From Paracholeplasma morum (lineage in GTDB: Bacteria > Bacillota_I > Bacilli_A > Acholeplasmatales > UBA5453), in the NCBI RefSeq assembly GCF_016907055.1, contig NZ_JAFBBG010000006.1, positions 1 through 64,000 of the forward strand: 64,000 nt of DNA. Reading direction: 5' to 3'. The position numbers and the translations under genes were made by a program. This document shows positions 1 to 9,033 of this stretch, one piece after another; position 1 is the stretch's first letter, and every line of letters starts with the position of its first letter. Below the pieces are notes generated by a model that was not told the origin of the DNA, did no database searches, and worked only from the letters and a program-made list of their open reading frames with translations.

Positions 1-162
1 GTTTTCATTGTAGGGCAAGTACTCATTTGTTTTAATGAAATGTTGTCTCACATTATAAAGGGCTTGATTATAAAGACTTCTTGAAGCACGCATTAAAGAT
101 AACAAAAACTGGTGTTGATTTGGATTTAGAGTGAGTCTTGTTTTAAGGGCTTTATAAGGCAT
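1..162 (-). CDS. tnpB: IS605-family TnpB (OrfB) N-terminus, cut by window edge
   Basis: Reverse-strand reading from ATG at 162 gives 54 uninterrupted codons to the window edge. The peptide begins MPYKALKTRLTLNPNQ and continues with LMRASRSLYNQALY and RQHFIKTNEYLPYNEN. This is the pattern of the N-terminal helix-turn-helix region of TnpB/OrfB, the RNA-guided nuclease of IS200/IS605 elements (family knowledge). The catalytic RuvC part lies outside the window, so intactness cannot be judged. A ribosome site (GGAGA) precedes the start by about nine bases, and a host-like extended -10 lies at 189-197. No TnpA transposase gene is seen on the upstream side. Assignment rests on 54 residues only. Confidence 0.75.
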   Translation of the reverse strand, partial: MPYKALKTRLTLNPNQHQFLLSLMRASRSLYNQALYNVRQHFIKTNEYLPYNEN

Positions 163-188
163 AAATGGGGTTCTCCTTTCCTACTCAA

Positions 189-197
189 ATTATACCA
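189..197 (-). promoter_or_regulatory. Extended -10 promoter of tnpB
   Basis: Minus-strand TGGTATAAT about 27 bases upstream of the tnpB start, the same extended -10 form used by chromosomal genes in this window. No convincing -35 is seen. Confidence 0.55.
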
Positions 198-230
198 TAA
201 ACAGCCTATAAAATATATATTTTATATAAA

Positions 231-350
231 TATTTAATTATATAAAAAGTGATGAAAAGAGGTGATTAAAATGGGGTTACATCAAAATTTTTATCGAAAA
301 AACTGTGTGGTTGTTAGATGATAGAACAATAAAAGATGAACTTTCCTAGT
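231..350 (+). other. Non-coding stretch with a possible 16-codon leader or gene remnant
   Basis: The only coding hint is an ATG at 271 preceded by a good ribosome site (AGAGGTGAT), which opens just 16 codons and stops at 319-321. In the next frame a run of about 25 codons continues to a TAG near 349, ending LLDDRTIKDELS. This could be a frameshifted relic of a small gene or chance. I do not recognise either peptide. Confidence 0.2.
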
Positions 351-351
351 C

Positions 352-408
352 AATAAAAAAAGGTTCCAAAAGAATCTTTATCCAAATGGATAAGTCGATA
401 TGGAACCT
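352..408 (-). terminator. Terminator of thrS, nested hairpin
   Basis: On the minus strand AGGTTCCA (401-408) pairs with TGGAACCT (361-368), followed by a T tract (about 353-360). Inside the long loop is a second perfect inverted repeat, TTATCCA/TGGATAA (378-384 and 387-393), so the RNA can form a hairpin within a hairpin. Confidence 0.8.
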
Positions 409-428
409 ATATCGTTAAGTAAAATTAA

Positions 429-2354
429 TTACTTTTTGTCAATAACTGACTGATTAATGTATTCGATGAAGGCTTCTAAAGACAGATTCGTTTGTGACTC
501 ACTGCCATATTGACGGTAAGTGACAGATTTATTAGCAACTTCATTGTCTCCAATAACAAGTTGATAAGGAATCTTCTTGGTTTGAGCTTCTCTAATCTTA
601 TAACCCAGTTTTTCATTTCTTAAATCAAGTTCTACACGGATGCCCATCTTTTGTAAGTGGTTTTTCACTTCTACTGCATAGTCTTGATGATAGTTTAAGT
701 TAACTGGAATGACTTTAATTTGGGTTGGTGCAAGCCAAAGTGGGAATGCGCCTTTATATTCTTCAGTTAAGTAAGCGACAAAACGTTCCATAGTTGATAC
801 GATACCTCTGTGGATTACAACTGGTACTTGGTCATTCTTACCATCTTCGCCTACATAAGTAAGTTCAAATCTTCTTGGCAATAAGAAGTCAATTTGGATA
901 GTAGATAAGGTTTCTTCATTGCCTAGTGCAGTTTTGACTTGAACGTCTAGTTTTGGTCCGTAGAATGCAGCTTCACCGATTGCTTCAAAGTATGGCATAC
1001 CGAAGTCGTCCATAACGTCTTTAAGCGCCTGTTGAGCTTCATTCCACATTTGATCATCGTCAAAGTATTTTTCTTTATTTTCTGGATCACGGTAAGAAAG
1101 TCTTAGTTTGTAATCGGTAATGTTAAAATCTTTATATACATCAAATAGTAAGTCTAAAGTACGTTTGAACTCATCTTTGATTTGGTCTTGTCTGACAAAG
1201 ATATGTGCATCGTTTAGAGTCATTTCTCTTACGCGTTGTAAACCAGAAAGTGCTCCGGATTTTTCATATCTGTGCATCATGCCAAGTTCGGCAATTCGGA
1301 TTGGAAGTTCTTTATATGAGTGAATTTCATTTTTGAATATTAACATGTGGTGTGGGCAGTTCATCGGTCTAAGTACTAGAGATTCACCATCCCCCATGTC
1401 CATAGGTGGGAACATTGAATCTTGATAGTGATCCCAGTGACCACTTGTTTTATATAAATCAACGTTAGCCATAATTGGTGTGTAGACATGTTCATACCCT
1501 AAACTGATTTCTTTATCTGTAATGTATCTTTCGATGATTCTTCTTAGGGTTGCACCATTCTTTAACCAGAACGCCAATCCTGAACCAGCTTCTTTGGTTA
1601 ACATGAATAATCCAAGTTCTTTTCCAAGTTTGCGGTGGTCTCTTTGTTTACGTTCTTCTAAGATTTGAAGGTGGCTATCTAAGGCTTCCTTGGAGAAGAA
1701 TGAGACCCCATAAACACGTTGGAGCATTTTATTGTCTGAGTTACCTCTCCAATAGGCACCTGCTAAGCTTAATAGCTTGAAATGTTTAATTTCTTTGGTG
1801 TTAGATACATGTCCACCACGGCATAAATCGATGAAATCACCTTGTTGATAAACACTGATTTTTTCATCTTTTAGGCCTTCAATTAATTCGAGTTTATATG
1901 GGTCATGCGCAAAGATTTTCTTAGCTTCTTCATAAGAAACTTCTCTGCCTTTAATGTCGTCACCATGTTTAGATAATTCAACCATTTTTTGTTCAATCAT
2001 CGGTAACATCTCATCCGTAAATTTAACATCCCCTAAATCAATGTCATAGTAAAACCCTTCTTCAATCGATGGGCCAACACCAAAACATGCTTGTGGGTAA
2101 ATGGATTTAACCGCTTGTGCGAGTAAATGTGCCGTTGAATGGTTCAAAATTGAGAAGGCTTCAGCATCTTCTTTTGTGATAAGTTTAAAAGATCCATCTT
2201 CAAAAATAGGCGTATCAAGCTCAATGATTCTGCCTTCATACATCGCAGCAATCGCCTTTTTCATTAAACTAATTGAAATGTCTTTAGCAATTTCTCTTGG
2301 AGATTTGCCTTTTTCCACTTCTAATACTTTTAAATCTGGTAATGTCAATTTCAT
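429..2354 (-). CDS. thrS: Threonyl-tRNA synthetase
   Basis: Class II aminoacyl-tRNA synthetase charging tRNA-Thr in the cytoplasm. The 641-residue protein has the full family layout: N-terminal TGS domain (about 1-62), editing domain with HSTAHL and LCRGGH metal-site motifs, catalytic core with RPMNCPHH (the Cys is the zinc ligand) and RYEKSG, and a C-terminal anticodon-binding domain from about 545 ([10 protein letters not shown]). An in-frame upstream ATG at 2387 lies within the leader terminator region. I chose ATG at 2354 because AGGAGG (2361-2366) sits six bases before it and the protein then starts MKLTLPDLK as in homologues. It stands alone, under a T-box leader, with its own terminator. 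Confidence 0.97.
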   Translation of the reverse strand: MKLTLPDLKVLEVEKGKSPREIAKDISISLMKKAIAAMYEGRIIELDTPIFEDGSFKLITKEDAEAFSILNHSTAHLLAQAVKSIYPQACFGVGPSIEEGFYYDIDLGDVKFTDEMLPMIEQKMVELSKHGDDIKGREVSYEEAKKIFAHDPYKLELIEGLKDEKISVYQQGDFIDLCRGGHVSNTKEIKHFKLLSLAGAYWRGNSDNKMLQRVYGVSFFSKEALDSHLQILEERKQRDHRKLGKELGLFMLTKEAGSGLAFWLKNGATLRRIIERYITDKEISLGYEHVYTPIMANVDLYKTSGHWDHYQDSMFPPMDMGDGESLVLRPMNCPHHMLIFKNEIHSYKELPIRIAELGMMHRYEKSGALSGLQRVREMTLNDAHIFVRQDQIKDEFKRTLDLLFDVYKDFNITDYKLRLSYRDPENKEKYFDDDQMWNEAQQALKDVMDDFGMPYFEAIGEAAFYGPKLDVQVKTALGNEETLSTIQIDFLLPRRFELTYVGEDGKNDQVPVVIHRGIVSTMERFVAYLTEEYKGAFPLWLAPTQIKVIPVNLNYHQDYAVEVKNHLQKMGIRVELDLRNEKLGYKIREAQTKKIPYQLVIGDNEVANKSVTYRQYGSESQTNLSLEAFIEYINQSVIDKK

Positions 2355-2371
2355 ATAAATCCTCCTAAATG

Positions 2372-2583
2372 ATAAAAAAAAGTCCATAGCTAATATAAGC
2401 TAAGGACGACATAATCGCGGTACCACCTTAGTTCTAGGTTGCCCTAGCACTCAATCACTTTAACGCAGTGTATACGGCATCTGTTTTCACAGGCAGCTTC
2501 TAGGGAGTAACTTCTATTGTTTGTAGCTTTCACCATCCTACATCGCTTTTTTGATAGAAATCTTGGCCTATTCTTCGCTTTTC
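2372..2583 (-). promoter_or_regulatory. T-box leader riboswitch of thrS
   Basis: The minus strand carries the invariant T-box sequence AAGGTGGTACCGCG at 2416-2429, which pairs with the acceptor end of uncharged tRNA. It is followed by an intrinsic terminator: GTCCTTAGCT (2398-2407) against AGCTATGGAC (2382-2391) and a T run (2373-2380). Upstream sequence (about 2480-2583) can form Stem I. An ACT codon at 2506-2508, in a GAAGTTACTCCC context, is the likely specifier and matches threonine. The terminator, T-box element and gene identity are all consistent; the specifier position is an inference. Confidence 0.93.
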
Positions 2584-2590
2584 ATTCTTT

Positions 2591-2618
2591 ATTATAACAC
2601 TATAAACTAAACTGTCAA
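2591..2618 (-). promoter_or_regulatory. Promoter of the thrS leader
   Basis: Minus-strand TTGACA (2613-2618), 16-base spacer, TATAAT (2591-2596), preceded by TGT (extended -10). It starts right at the dnaI stop codon, so thrS is separately transcribed. Confidence 0.85.
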
Positions 2619-2619
2619 G

Positions 2620-3447
2620 TTAATTTCTATCGTAACGTTCTTGTGATAATTCAATTTCTTGAGTCAGTTCTTTAATTCTTGTTAAAATACGCATTGACTT
2701 CACTTTATCGACATCATCCTTAGTGTCTGATAAGAGCGTATGTAAGGCGGATAACTTATAGTTGGATGAGACTAATAATGGTAAGCCCATTTGCAGTCTA
2801 TACTGTAAGATTGGTCCAAACACTTCATCTCTAAACCAAGCAGTCATATACTCCCCACCGACATCGTCTAATACAAGTAGGTCACACGTTTTTAAATGCT
2901 TAATTTTTTCTTCTAACGTACGGTCACCAATGGCAGCTTTCATACTTCTAACCAAATCAGGGAAATAAGTGAATACAATTTGTGCATCTTTGTCAATCAA
3001 TTGATTACAGATGGCAGATAGTAAGAAGGTTTTTCCAGTTCTGTATTTTCCATATAAGTAAAGTCCTTTGATGAACACGCCTTTTTGGAATGTTTCACAA
3101 AAGGTTTTGGCAACCTCATAGACTTTCTTGCGTTCGTCGTTATAAGTCATAAAATCCTCTAACTTCGCATCAATTAAGTAATCATTATGATAGAATGTAT
3201 CAATTTGATTCAATTTATCTTTCTTGATTTGATAGTTTCTATAGGCCTCAGACACACGATACGTAATGTGAATATAAGGTTCTTTTTCAAGATACGGTTC
3301 AAACTTCTCATTGAAATCTTTTGGATCAAATGCTTTTTTCAATTCGATATACTGAAGCACAGTTAAAAGTTCATGGTCTTCAACAACCAAGTCTTTTGTT
3401 TCAGGAAATGCTTTAATTTCGTCACGCATGCTTTTATAATTAGGCAT
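2620..3447 (-). CDS. dnaI: Primosomal protein DnaI, helicase loader ATPase
   Basis: AAA+ ATPase that loads the replicative helicase at origins and restarted forks in Bacilli (family knowledge). The 275-residue protein has an N-terminal helicase-binding region and a DnaC/IstB-type ATPase domain: Walker A GKYRTGKT near residue 133 and Walker B LLVLDDVGGE. It starts four bases after the dnaB stop codon, and the dnaB-dnaI pair is the usual Bacilli arrangement. It is the last gene of the polA operon; no terminator is visible before the thrS promoter. Confidence 0.93.
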   Translation of the reverse strand: MPNYKSMRDEIKAFPETKDLVVEDHELLTVLQYIELKKAFDPKDFNEKFEPYLEKEPYIHITYRVSEAYRNYQIKKDKLNQIDTFYHNDYLIDAKLEDFMTYNDERKKVYEVAKTFCETFQKGVFIKGLYLYGKYRTGKTFLLSAICNQLIDKDAQIVFTYFPDLVRSMKAAIGDRTLEEKIKHLKTCDLLVLDDVGGEYMTAWFRDEVFGPILQYRLQMGLPLLVSSNYKLSALHTLLSDTKDDVDKVKSMRILTRIKELTQEIELSQERYDRN

Positions 3448-3451
3448 AAAC

Positions 3452-4615
3452 TTACTCCTCTAATAACGCTTCAAACTCATCCATCCATTCAGGCACAAAT
3501 CGTTCAACTATTTGTTTAGAATAGGTAGGTTTGCGTTTAGGTTCTTCTTTCATGATATACTCATACGCTAAGGTTTCTGTAGTGATGCCTTTTTGTAAGA
3601 GGGTGTTTAATACTTTTTCCAAATAGGTTAGATTTGGCAAGTCTTCTTTAATGCGTAAACAAATGATAATGACTGCGTTAATTACACCAATATCTACAGC
3701 ATTTCTCTCAACAAACTGTCTTATTGTTTGTAAAGCGAACGATAAATTAGTCATTTTCGGTGCGTAGGTTTGAATGATTTCTTGTGGTGTAAACTCACTT
3801 AAAATTGGACGGTCTAGTGACTCTTGTTTAATCTCAATCTCAAGAGCGCTTTGATTTTTCTCAAAATATTGTGTCGCATATAACCCAATACGTTCATAGA
3901 ATAAACTTGCGTGTGATTCGTCATAAGCTTCTGATAACACATCAATGAGTTGATCACTATTCAGCCCATAGACAAAATGAATGGATGCGATTTGTGAGAT
4001 GATTCGTTTAGTAAACAAACGCTTCTTTTGAAGTCTAACCGGTAATAGTTTATAAAAACTTTCAAAGTCAAAATCTGTATTTATGATGACGCCTTTCCCA
4101 TTTTTTCGATCTAGGATAAAGGCATTGGTATCTAATTTAGATGGGAAATTAACTTGATATACTTGGTCAAATGTCTTCGTGACATTCGTGTAACCTTCAC
4201 GACTTACTTCTTTAAAAGCGTAGCGGTTAAAAAGAATCTTAAAGTTTTCGTTTCCGATTTCGCTTCTTAGAAAACTGCCCAAAATGCCATCTAGAAAAAA
4301 CTGTCTAGGACTTAAAGGCAATGATAACCGATACATGTATAAATCATCTTTGATGTATGTACTTAGTAGGCCTATCGCTTCTAATTTATTGATTGCTTCA
4401 ATAAGTTCTTTTTCTTTAAGGTTTAATAAGTCCATTAAAAAGCGTACTTGATAAATATCGGATTGATAGGTCTTACAATCCAAGAAATGAATGAATGTTT
4501 GGTATATACCATACGCATCCGAACCTATGATCGGTTGATAAAGTAATGTAACAGTAGAAAGGTCATCCATAGATAGTGCGCCACTACCGATGACCCAAAA
4601 TGATTTAGATTTCAT
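3452..4615 (-). CDS. dnaB: Replication initiation protein DnaB (Bacilli type)
   Basis: Not the helicase: this is the Bacilli DnaB/DnaD-family initiation and membrane-attachment protein that works with DnaD and DnaI to load the helicase. The 387-residue protein starts MKSKSFWVIGSG, followed by a winged-helix-like N-terminal half, and has a helical C-terminal half around FTPQEIIQTYAPKM resembling the DnaB_2 region. Position directly before dnaI supports the call. The start ATG at 4615 has GGGGTG upstream. The sequence is divergent, so the evidence is partly contextual. Confidence 0.85.
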   Translation of the reverse strand: MKSKSFWVIGSGALSMDDLSTVTLLYQPIIGSDAYGIYQTFIHFLDCKTYQSDIYQVRFLMDLLNLKEKELIEAINKLEAIGLLSTYIKDDLYMYRLSLPLSPRQFFLDGILGSFLRSEIGNENFKILFNRYAFKEVSREGYTNVTKTFDQVYQVNFPSKLDTNAFILDRKNGKGVIINTDFDFESFYKLLPVRLQKKRLFTKRIISQIASIHFVYGLNSDQLIDVLSEAYDESHASLFYERIGLYATQYFEKNQSALEIEIKQESLDRPILSEFTPQEIIQTYAPKMTNLSFALQTIRQFVERNAVDIGVINAVIIICLRIKEDLPNLTYLEKVLNTLLQKGITTETLAYEYIMKEEPKRKPTYSKQIVERFVPEWMDEFEALLEE

Positions 4616-4630
4616 GTGTGCACCCCATTC

Positions 4631-4966
4631 TTATATAAAACTTTTTTCCGATAGTGATTTTTCTAGGCGTTGATAAAGCTCATAAATGACGCTTTTACCT
4701 CTACCAAAATCAAACATGTTCTTGATATTTAAAGTAAAATCGATCGCGGTTTGCTTGCGTTGTAAAGATACAATTTTTACATCTAAAACACTATCTTTCT
4801 TAATGAAGACGAACTCTCCATAAGTATCATCTTGATGAGTGAGTTCAAACCCAAAGTTTCTAACAATCGTTACTATGGCGTTAGAAGCTTCTTTGTAGTC
4901 ATTTTGATACCAACGTGTTTGAAGTTTAGGATCTTTATGACTGTCTTGTGTACGATAAATTGGCAT
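4631..4966 (-). CDS. Small conserved-looking protein of unknown function in the replication operon
   Basis: I do not recognise this 111-residue protein. It is soluble with no signal peptide or membrane segment. It is rich in aromatic and charged residues (YRTQDSHKDPKLQTRW near the start; NMFDFGRGKSVIYELYQRL near the end). The alternating hydrophobic strands GEFVFIKKDSVLDVKIVSL suggest an alpha/beta fold. It begins two bases after the coaE stop codon with a ribosome site (AAGGAAG) inside coaE, and ends 15 bases before dnaB, so it is translated with the operon. NrdR often occupies this position in Bacilli, but the NrdR zinc ribbon is absent, so this is not NrdR. Confidence 0.8.
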   Translation of the reverse strand: MPIYRTQDSHKDPKLQTRWYQNDYKEASNAIVTIVRNFGFELTHQDDTYGEFVFIKKDSVLDVKIVSLQRKQTAIDFTLNIKNMFDFGRGKSVIYELYQRLEKSLSEKSFI

Positions 4967-4968
4967 AA

Positions 4969-5553
4969 TTACACTTCCTTTAGTATGATTTTCAGTATGT
5001 CATTCACTTGGTTATACGTATCTGTAATCGTGTAGCGGTTGTCTACAACAAAAGTTGCTTTCTTAACTTTTTCTTCTAAAGAACTTTGAGATAGAATACG
5101 GTTTTTGGCTTCTTGTTTTGTGTATTGGTTTCTACTCATAAGTCTATTTAGCTGTGTTTCATAATCGACATAAACCAATAAAACATAATCAAAGAGGTCT
5201 TGTTTATTGGTTTCATACACCAATGGAACATCAATGACTACAATCTGTTCATGCTTATGTTTTTTAAGTTCTGTAAAAATGGCCTCGTAAACCTTTTGGT
5301 GCATAATATCATCAAGGTGCTTTTTAGCCTCTTTGTCAGAAAATATGATGTCAGCAAGCTTTTTTTTATCTAATGAACCTGCCACAAAAGCGCTTGGAAA
5401 AAAAGCATTAATCTCTTTTAAAACCGCTTCTTTTAGTAAAAGTTCATGGGTAATCACATCTGAATCAATCAGTGTATATCCTAAACTTTTTAGGTACTGA
5501 CTGACAAGGGATTTCCCGCTGGCAATCCCACCTGTAATACAAAGTGTTTTCAT
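4969..5553 (-). CDS. coaE: Dephospho-CoA kinase
   Basis: Catalyses the last step of coenzyme A synthesis, ATP-dependent phosphorylation of dephospho-CoA. The 194-residue protein starts MKTLCITGGIASGKS with the P-loop at residues 8-15. DSDVITHELL is the family's substrate-side motif and VVIDVPLVYET the following conserved stretch. It lies nine bases after mutM, the usual polA-mutM-coaE order in Firmicutes. Together with coaD at 52975 it supplies the last two steps of CoA synthesis. Confidence 0.95.
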   Translation of the reverse strand: MKTLCITGGIASGKSLVSQYLKSLGYTLIDSDVITHELLLKEAVLKEINAFFPSAFVAGSLDKKKLADIIFSDKEAKKHLDDIMHQKVYEAIFTELKKHKHEQIVVIDVPLVYETNKQDLFDYVLLVYVDYETQLNRLMSRNQYTKQEAKNRILSQSSLEEKVKKATFVVDNRYTITDTYNQVNDILKIILKEV

Positions 5554-5562
5554 AGTATCACC

Positions 5563-6363
5563 TTAATTTTGACATGTTTCACAATAAAAACTTGATCGGC
5601 CATTCACAACCATCTTTTTAATGACATCTCCACAAATATAGCACTGTTCATTTTTACGTTGATGAACCATTAGTGTTTGTTGAAATCTGCCAGTTACCCC
5701 TAAGGATGATACATAAGTACGAATGGTCGTTCCACCCGCTTCGATGGCGGTTTGTAAAATACCAATGCCACGTTCAATCATCCAGTGGGCTTCATGTTTC
5801 AAGACTTGATTGGCTAATCGGTCCGGTCTAACATGTGCACTGAATAATATTTCATCTGCATAGATGTTTCCAATACCTGCAATGATTTTTTGATCAAGTA
5901 AGACAGATTTAATCGGTCTATTTATCTTTTGTAGGGTTAAGTAAAATGCATTCGGATCCATTTGGAAAGGTTCTTTACCAAGCCCATTTAGGGGTTTGGT
6001 TGTGAAGGTTTCCGATGTTTCTCTTAAGTCAAATGTCCCAAACTTACGTGTGTCGTGGTATCTTAAGGTTTGTTTGTTAGACAGATGAAAAATAATGTGT
6101 TCATGTTTTGAGATTGGCTCATCGTATTTAAGGAAATAGCGACCTTCCATACGGAGGTGACTAATTAAATCCACGTCTTCAAAGTTGAATATTAGATACT
6201 TACCTAATCGGTCAATATCCAAAAACGTTTGTCCAATGAGCTTACTCGCTACTTCAGGTGTCATCATTTTGTCATAGAAAATGTCTATTTTCTCAATTGT
6301 CAGTCCCAGTAATTGTCTTTTTAGGGTTTCTTTGACCGTTTCGACTTCAGGAAGTTCTGGCAT
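5563..6363 (-). CDS. mutM: Formamidopyrimidine-DNA glycosylase
   Basis: Base-excision repair enzyme removing 8-oxoguanine and formamidopyrimidines, with AP-lyase activity. The protein (266 residues) begins MPELPEVETV, where Pro2 (nucleophile) and Glu3 are catalytic. RLGKYLIF carries the conserved Lys. The C-terminus has a complete zinc finger (CYIC and CETC pairs). The gene lies one base after the polA stop codon, so the two are co-translated. Confidence 0.97.
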   Translation of the reverse strand: MPELPEVETVKETLKRQLLGLTIEKIDIFYDKMMTPEVASKLIGQTFLDIDRLGKYLIFNFEDVDLISHLRMEGRYFLKYDEPISKHEHIIFHLSNKQTLRYHDTRKFGTFDLRETSETFTTKPLNGLGKEPFQMDPNAFYLTLQKINRPIKSVLLDQKIIAGIGNIYADEILFSAHVRPDRLANQVLKHEAHWMIERGIGILQTAIEAGGTTIRTYVSSLGVTGRFQQTLMVHQRKNEQCYICGDVIKKMVVNGRSSFYCETCQN

Positions 6364-6364
6364 A

Positions 6365-8986
6365 TTACTTTAACATAAACCAGTTTTCGCCTGTATCACA
6401 AGACGTCTCTAGTTTAACTTTCAGTTTAACTGCTTTACTCATAACCTCTGGGACCATTTGATTCATGAGTGTCATTTCTGTTTCAGGTACTTCAAGAATG
6501 AGTTCGTCATGGACTTGAAGTAATAATCTTGATTTAAGTTTGTTGGTTTCGATATAACGATGTAAATCTATCATCGCAATCTTGATAATATCGGCCGCTG
6601 AACCTTGAATAGGGGCGTTCATCGCGGTACGTTTGCCAAATTCTCTAACGGCATAAATTGGACTCTTAATCTCTTCGATGTAACGTCTTCGGTTGAATAA
6701 GGTTTTCACATAGCCTAAAGAACTTGCTTCTGTGATGACTGAATCCATATAAGTTTTGATTTCAGGATAGAAATCTAAGTACTTGTCGATGTAAGCTTGA
6801 GCTTCTCTTGGGGTAACCCCAATGTCTTCTGACAGACTCCAAGCGCCAATCCCATAAATGATTCCAAAGTTTACAGCTTTGGCTTTACGTCTGTCTTCTT
6901 TTGAGGCAGACCCAAATACTTCTAGTGCGGTTTGACTATGAACGTCTTTATTCGAATTAAAGTTTTCAATGAGGTTTTTGACTTCTCCCATATGGGCTAG
7001 TACTCTTAATTCAATTTGTGAGTAGTCGGCACCCAGTAACTGGTAGTCATTTTTAGAAGGAACAAACAGTTTTCTGATTTCTCTGCCTTCTTCTGTTCTA
7101 ATTGGGATATTTTGTAAGTTAGGTTCAATTGAGCTCAATCTTCCGGTTGCAGTTAAGGCTTGAGCATAAATGGTATGAACTTTAGAGTCAGAGAATATAG
7201 ATTTCTCTAAGCCTTCAATGTAAGTTGAATATAGTTTAGAGAGTTGACGGTACTCCAAAATAAGTTCAACGACTGGGTGTTTATCTTTTAATGTGTTAAG
7301 GACTTCAACATTGGTCGATAAACTCTTTGTTTTGGTCTTTTTAGACGGTTCTAGGTTCAAATCGACAAACAATACCTCCGCTAGTTGTTTAGGGCTAGAA
7401 ATGTTGAATTCTTTGCCTGATGATTCATAGATTTTTTTCTCTAGTTCGGTTATACGACTCTTAAGTGATTCTTTTTGACGGTTAAGTTCTTCTTGATCGA
7501 CTTTAACGCCTGTATATTCCATATCAGCTAAAACAATCGATAAAGGCATTTCAATATCATAAAATAGTGATAATTGATCGTATGCTTTTAGTTCATCTAA
7601 TAAAGATGCTCTTAAGTCAAAGATGGCTTTCGCTTTTTTTGCGATATGTGTTTGATAGATGTCTTCACTAGGAATGCCTTTTTTAGCACCTCTGCCATAA
7701 ATATTGTCATCATAGTCAATTTGATTATAGTTAAATGCCATACAAATGACTTTGAAATCATCTTTGGCGATTTTTTGATTAATTAAATACGCCGCTAACA
7801 GTAGGTCAAACTTAACGCCTCTTAAGTCATAACCTAACCATTTCAATGCGACTCTAAATGCTTTTGAGTCATAGGTATATTTTTCAGTGAATGGATCAGA
7901 TAAGTAAAGTTGGAAATCAATTGAAGCCAAAGCATCATCTTTATGAATATAATAATGATTGGTTCCATCTGATAAACCGAATCCTAATATGTCTGAATTA
8001 TGATAGTTATAATCGCTAAACTCAATATGGATGGCCAAATTAGGTTTGAGTATGTTAGAGATTTCATCGTGGTCTTTTAACACTTTATAGGTAAACGTGT
8101 CTACCGCTGTGTCTTTTTTATCAATACGTTTAATGAATTGGTGGAGATCCATTTCGTTATAAAAACCGATAAGGTCTTCTGTTCTAACTGGTTTTTTAAT
8201 GGTGTCTTCTAATGTGAAACCAAGAGGGACATATAAATCAATCGTCGCAAGTTCTTTAGACATTATCGCGAGTTGTTCATGTTCAATAAGGCGTTCGCCT
8301 AGTTTACCCTTAATTTCTGTTTTATGTGCCAATAGGTTTTCAAGTGTTTCATACTCTTTAAGTAGTTTAATGGCCGTCTTCTCACCTACGCCAGGAACAC
8401 CTGGAATATTGTCAGATGGATCGCCCATTAAAGCTTTTAAATCAATCATTTGGGTATGATGAAGTTCATATTTGTCATAGAATGTTTTTGGATTCATCGA
8501 TTCAATATCCGTAACGCCTTTTTTAAGAAGGTGTACGGTGACTTTATCGTTGATGAGTTGAAGTAAGTCTTTATCGGATGAATAGATTGAAACTTCATAC
8601 CCATTCTCAGAGGCAAGTCTTGAAAGGGTTCCAATGATGTCATCGGCTTCATAACCTGCTAAGGATTCATCTTTAAGATTTAAATATTTTAAATAAGAAT
8701 GAATGAGTGGGATTTGTTGTGCCATTTCTTCTGGCATTGGGGGTCTTCCTGCCTTATAGGCATCGTAAGAAAGGTGACGTTTAGTCTTTTCTTTCGTATC
8801 AAAAGCGATTAAAGCGTGTGTATAAGGTTGATCGATAATTTTATCTATCATATTTACAAAGCCAAAAAGTGCGTTTGTGTATACGCCTTGGCTATTTTTC
8901 ATTAAGTTAGCAGTTCCTAGATAGGCTGTTGCATAATAGGCTCTAAAAAACAAAGAGTTCCCATCAATTAAAATGAGTTTTTCCAT
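6365..8986 (-). CDS. polA: DNA polymerase I
   Basis: Repairs gaps and removes Okazaki primers. The 873-residue protein has an N-terminal 5'-3' exonuclease (LIDGNSLFFRAYYA; GYEADDIIGT; DLKALMGDPSDNIPG) and a C-terminal polymerase with motif A DYSQIELRV, motif B RRKAKAVNFGIIYG and motif C VHDELILEVP. The middle domain lacks the acidic DxE motif of the 3'-5' proofreading exonuclease (the site reads IHIEFSDYN), as in Bacillus PolA, so it is probably not proofreading. An upstream in-frame start exists at 9022, but ATG 8986 has AGGAGTGT at 8993-9000 and gives the canonical start MEKLILIDG. It leads the operon polA-mutM-coaE-unknown-dnaB-dnaI. Confidence 0.96.
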   Translation of the reverse strand: MEKLILIDGNSLFFRAYYATAYLGTANLMKNSQGVYTNALFGFVNMIDKIIDQPYTHALIAFDTKEKTKRHLSYDAYKAGRPPMPEEMAQQIPLIHSYLKYLNLKDESLAGYEADDIIGTLSRLASENGYEVSIYSSDKDLLQLINDKVTVHLLKKGVTDIESMNPKTFYDKYELHHTQMIDLKALMGDPSDNIPGVPGVGEKTAIKLLKEYETLENLLAHKTEIKGKLGERLIEHEQLAIMSKELATIDLYVPLGFTLEDTIKKPVRTEDLIGFYNEMDLHQFIKRIDKKDTAVDTFTYKVLKDHDEISNILKPNLAIHIEFSDYNYHNSDILGFGLSDGTNHYYIHKDDALASIDFQLYLSDPFTEKYTYDSKAFRVALKWLGYDLRGVKFDLLLAAYLINQKIAKDDFKVICMAFNYNQIDYDDNIYGRGAKKGIPSEDIYQTHIAKKAKAIFDLRASLLDELKAYDQLSLFYDIEMPLSIVLADMEYTGVKVDQEELNRQKESLKSRITELEKKIYESSGKEFNISSPKQLAEVLFVDLNLEPSKKTKTKSLSTNVEVLNTLKDKHPVVELILEYRQLSKLYSTYIEGLEKSIFSDSKVHTIYAQALTATGRLSSIEPNLQNIPIRTEEGREIRKLFVPSKNDYQLLGADYSQIELRVLAHMGEVKNLIENFNSNKDVHSQTALEVFGSASKEDRRKAKAVNFGIIYGIGAWSLSEDIGVTPREAQAYIDKYLDFYPEIKTYMDSVITEASSLGYVKTLFNRRRYIEEIKSPIYAVREFGKRTAMNAPIQGSAADIIKIAMIDLHRYIETNKLKSRLLLQVHDELILEVPETEMTLMNQMVPEVMSKAVKLKVKLETSCDTGENWFMLK

Positions 8987-9008
8987 AAAATTACACTCCT
9001 TCACATGT

Positions 9009-9017
9009 ATTTTAACA
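9009..9017 (-). promoter_or_regulatory. Extended -10 promoter of the polA operon
   Basis: Minus-strand TGTTAAAAT about 22 bases before the chosen polA start; no good -35. The putative DnaA-box pair lies just upstream. Confidence 0.6.
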
Positions 9018-9033
9018 CACAAAACTGCAATAG

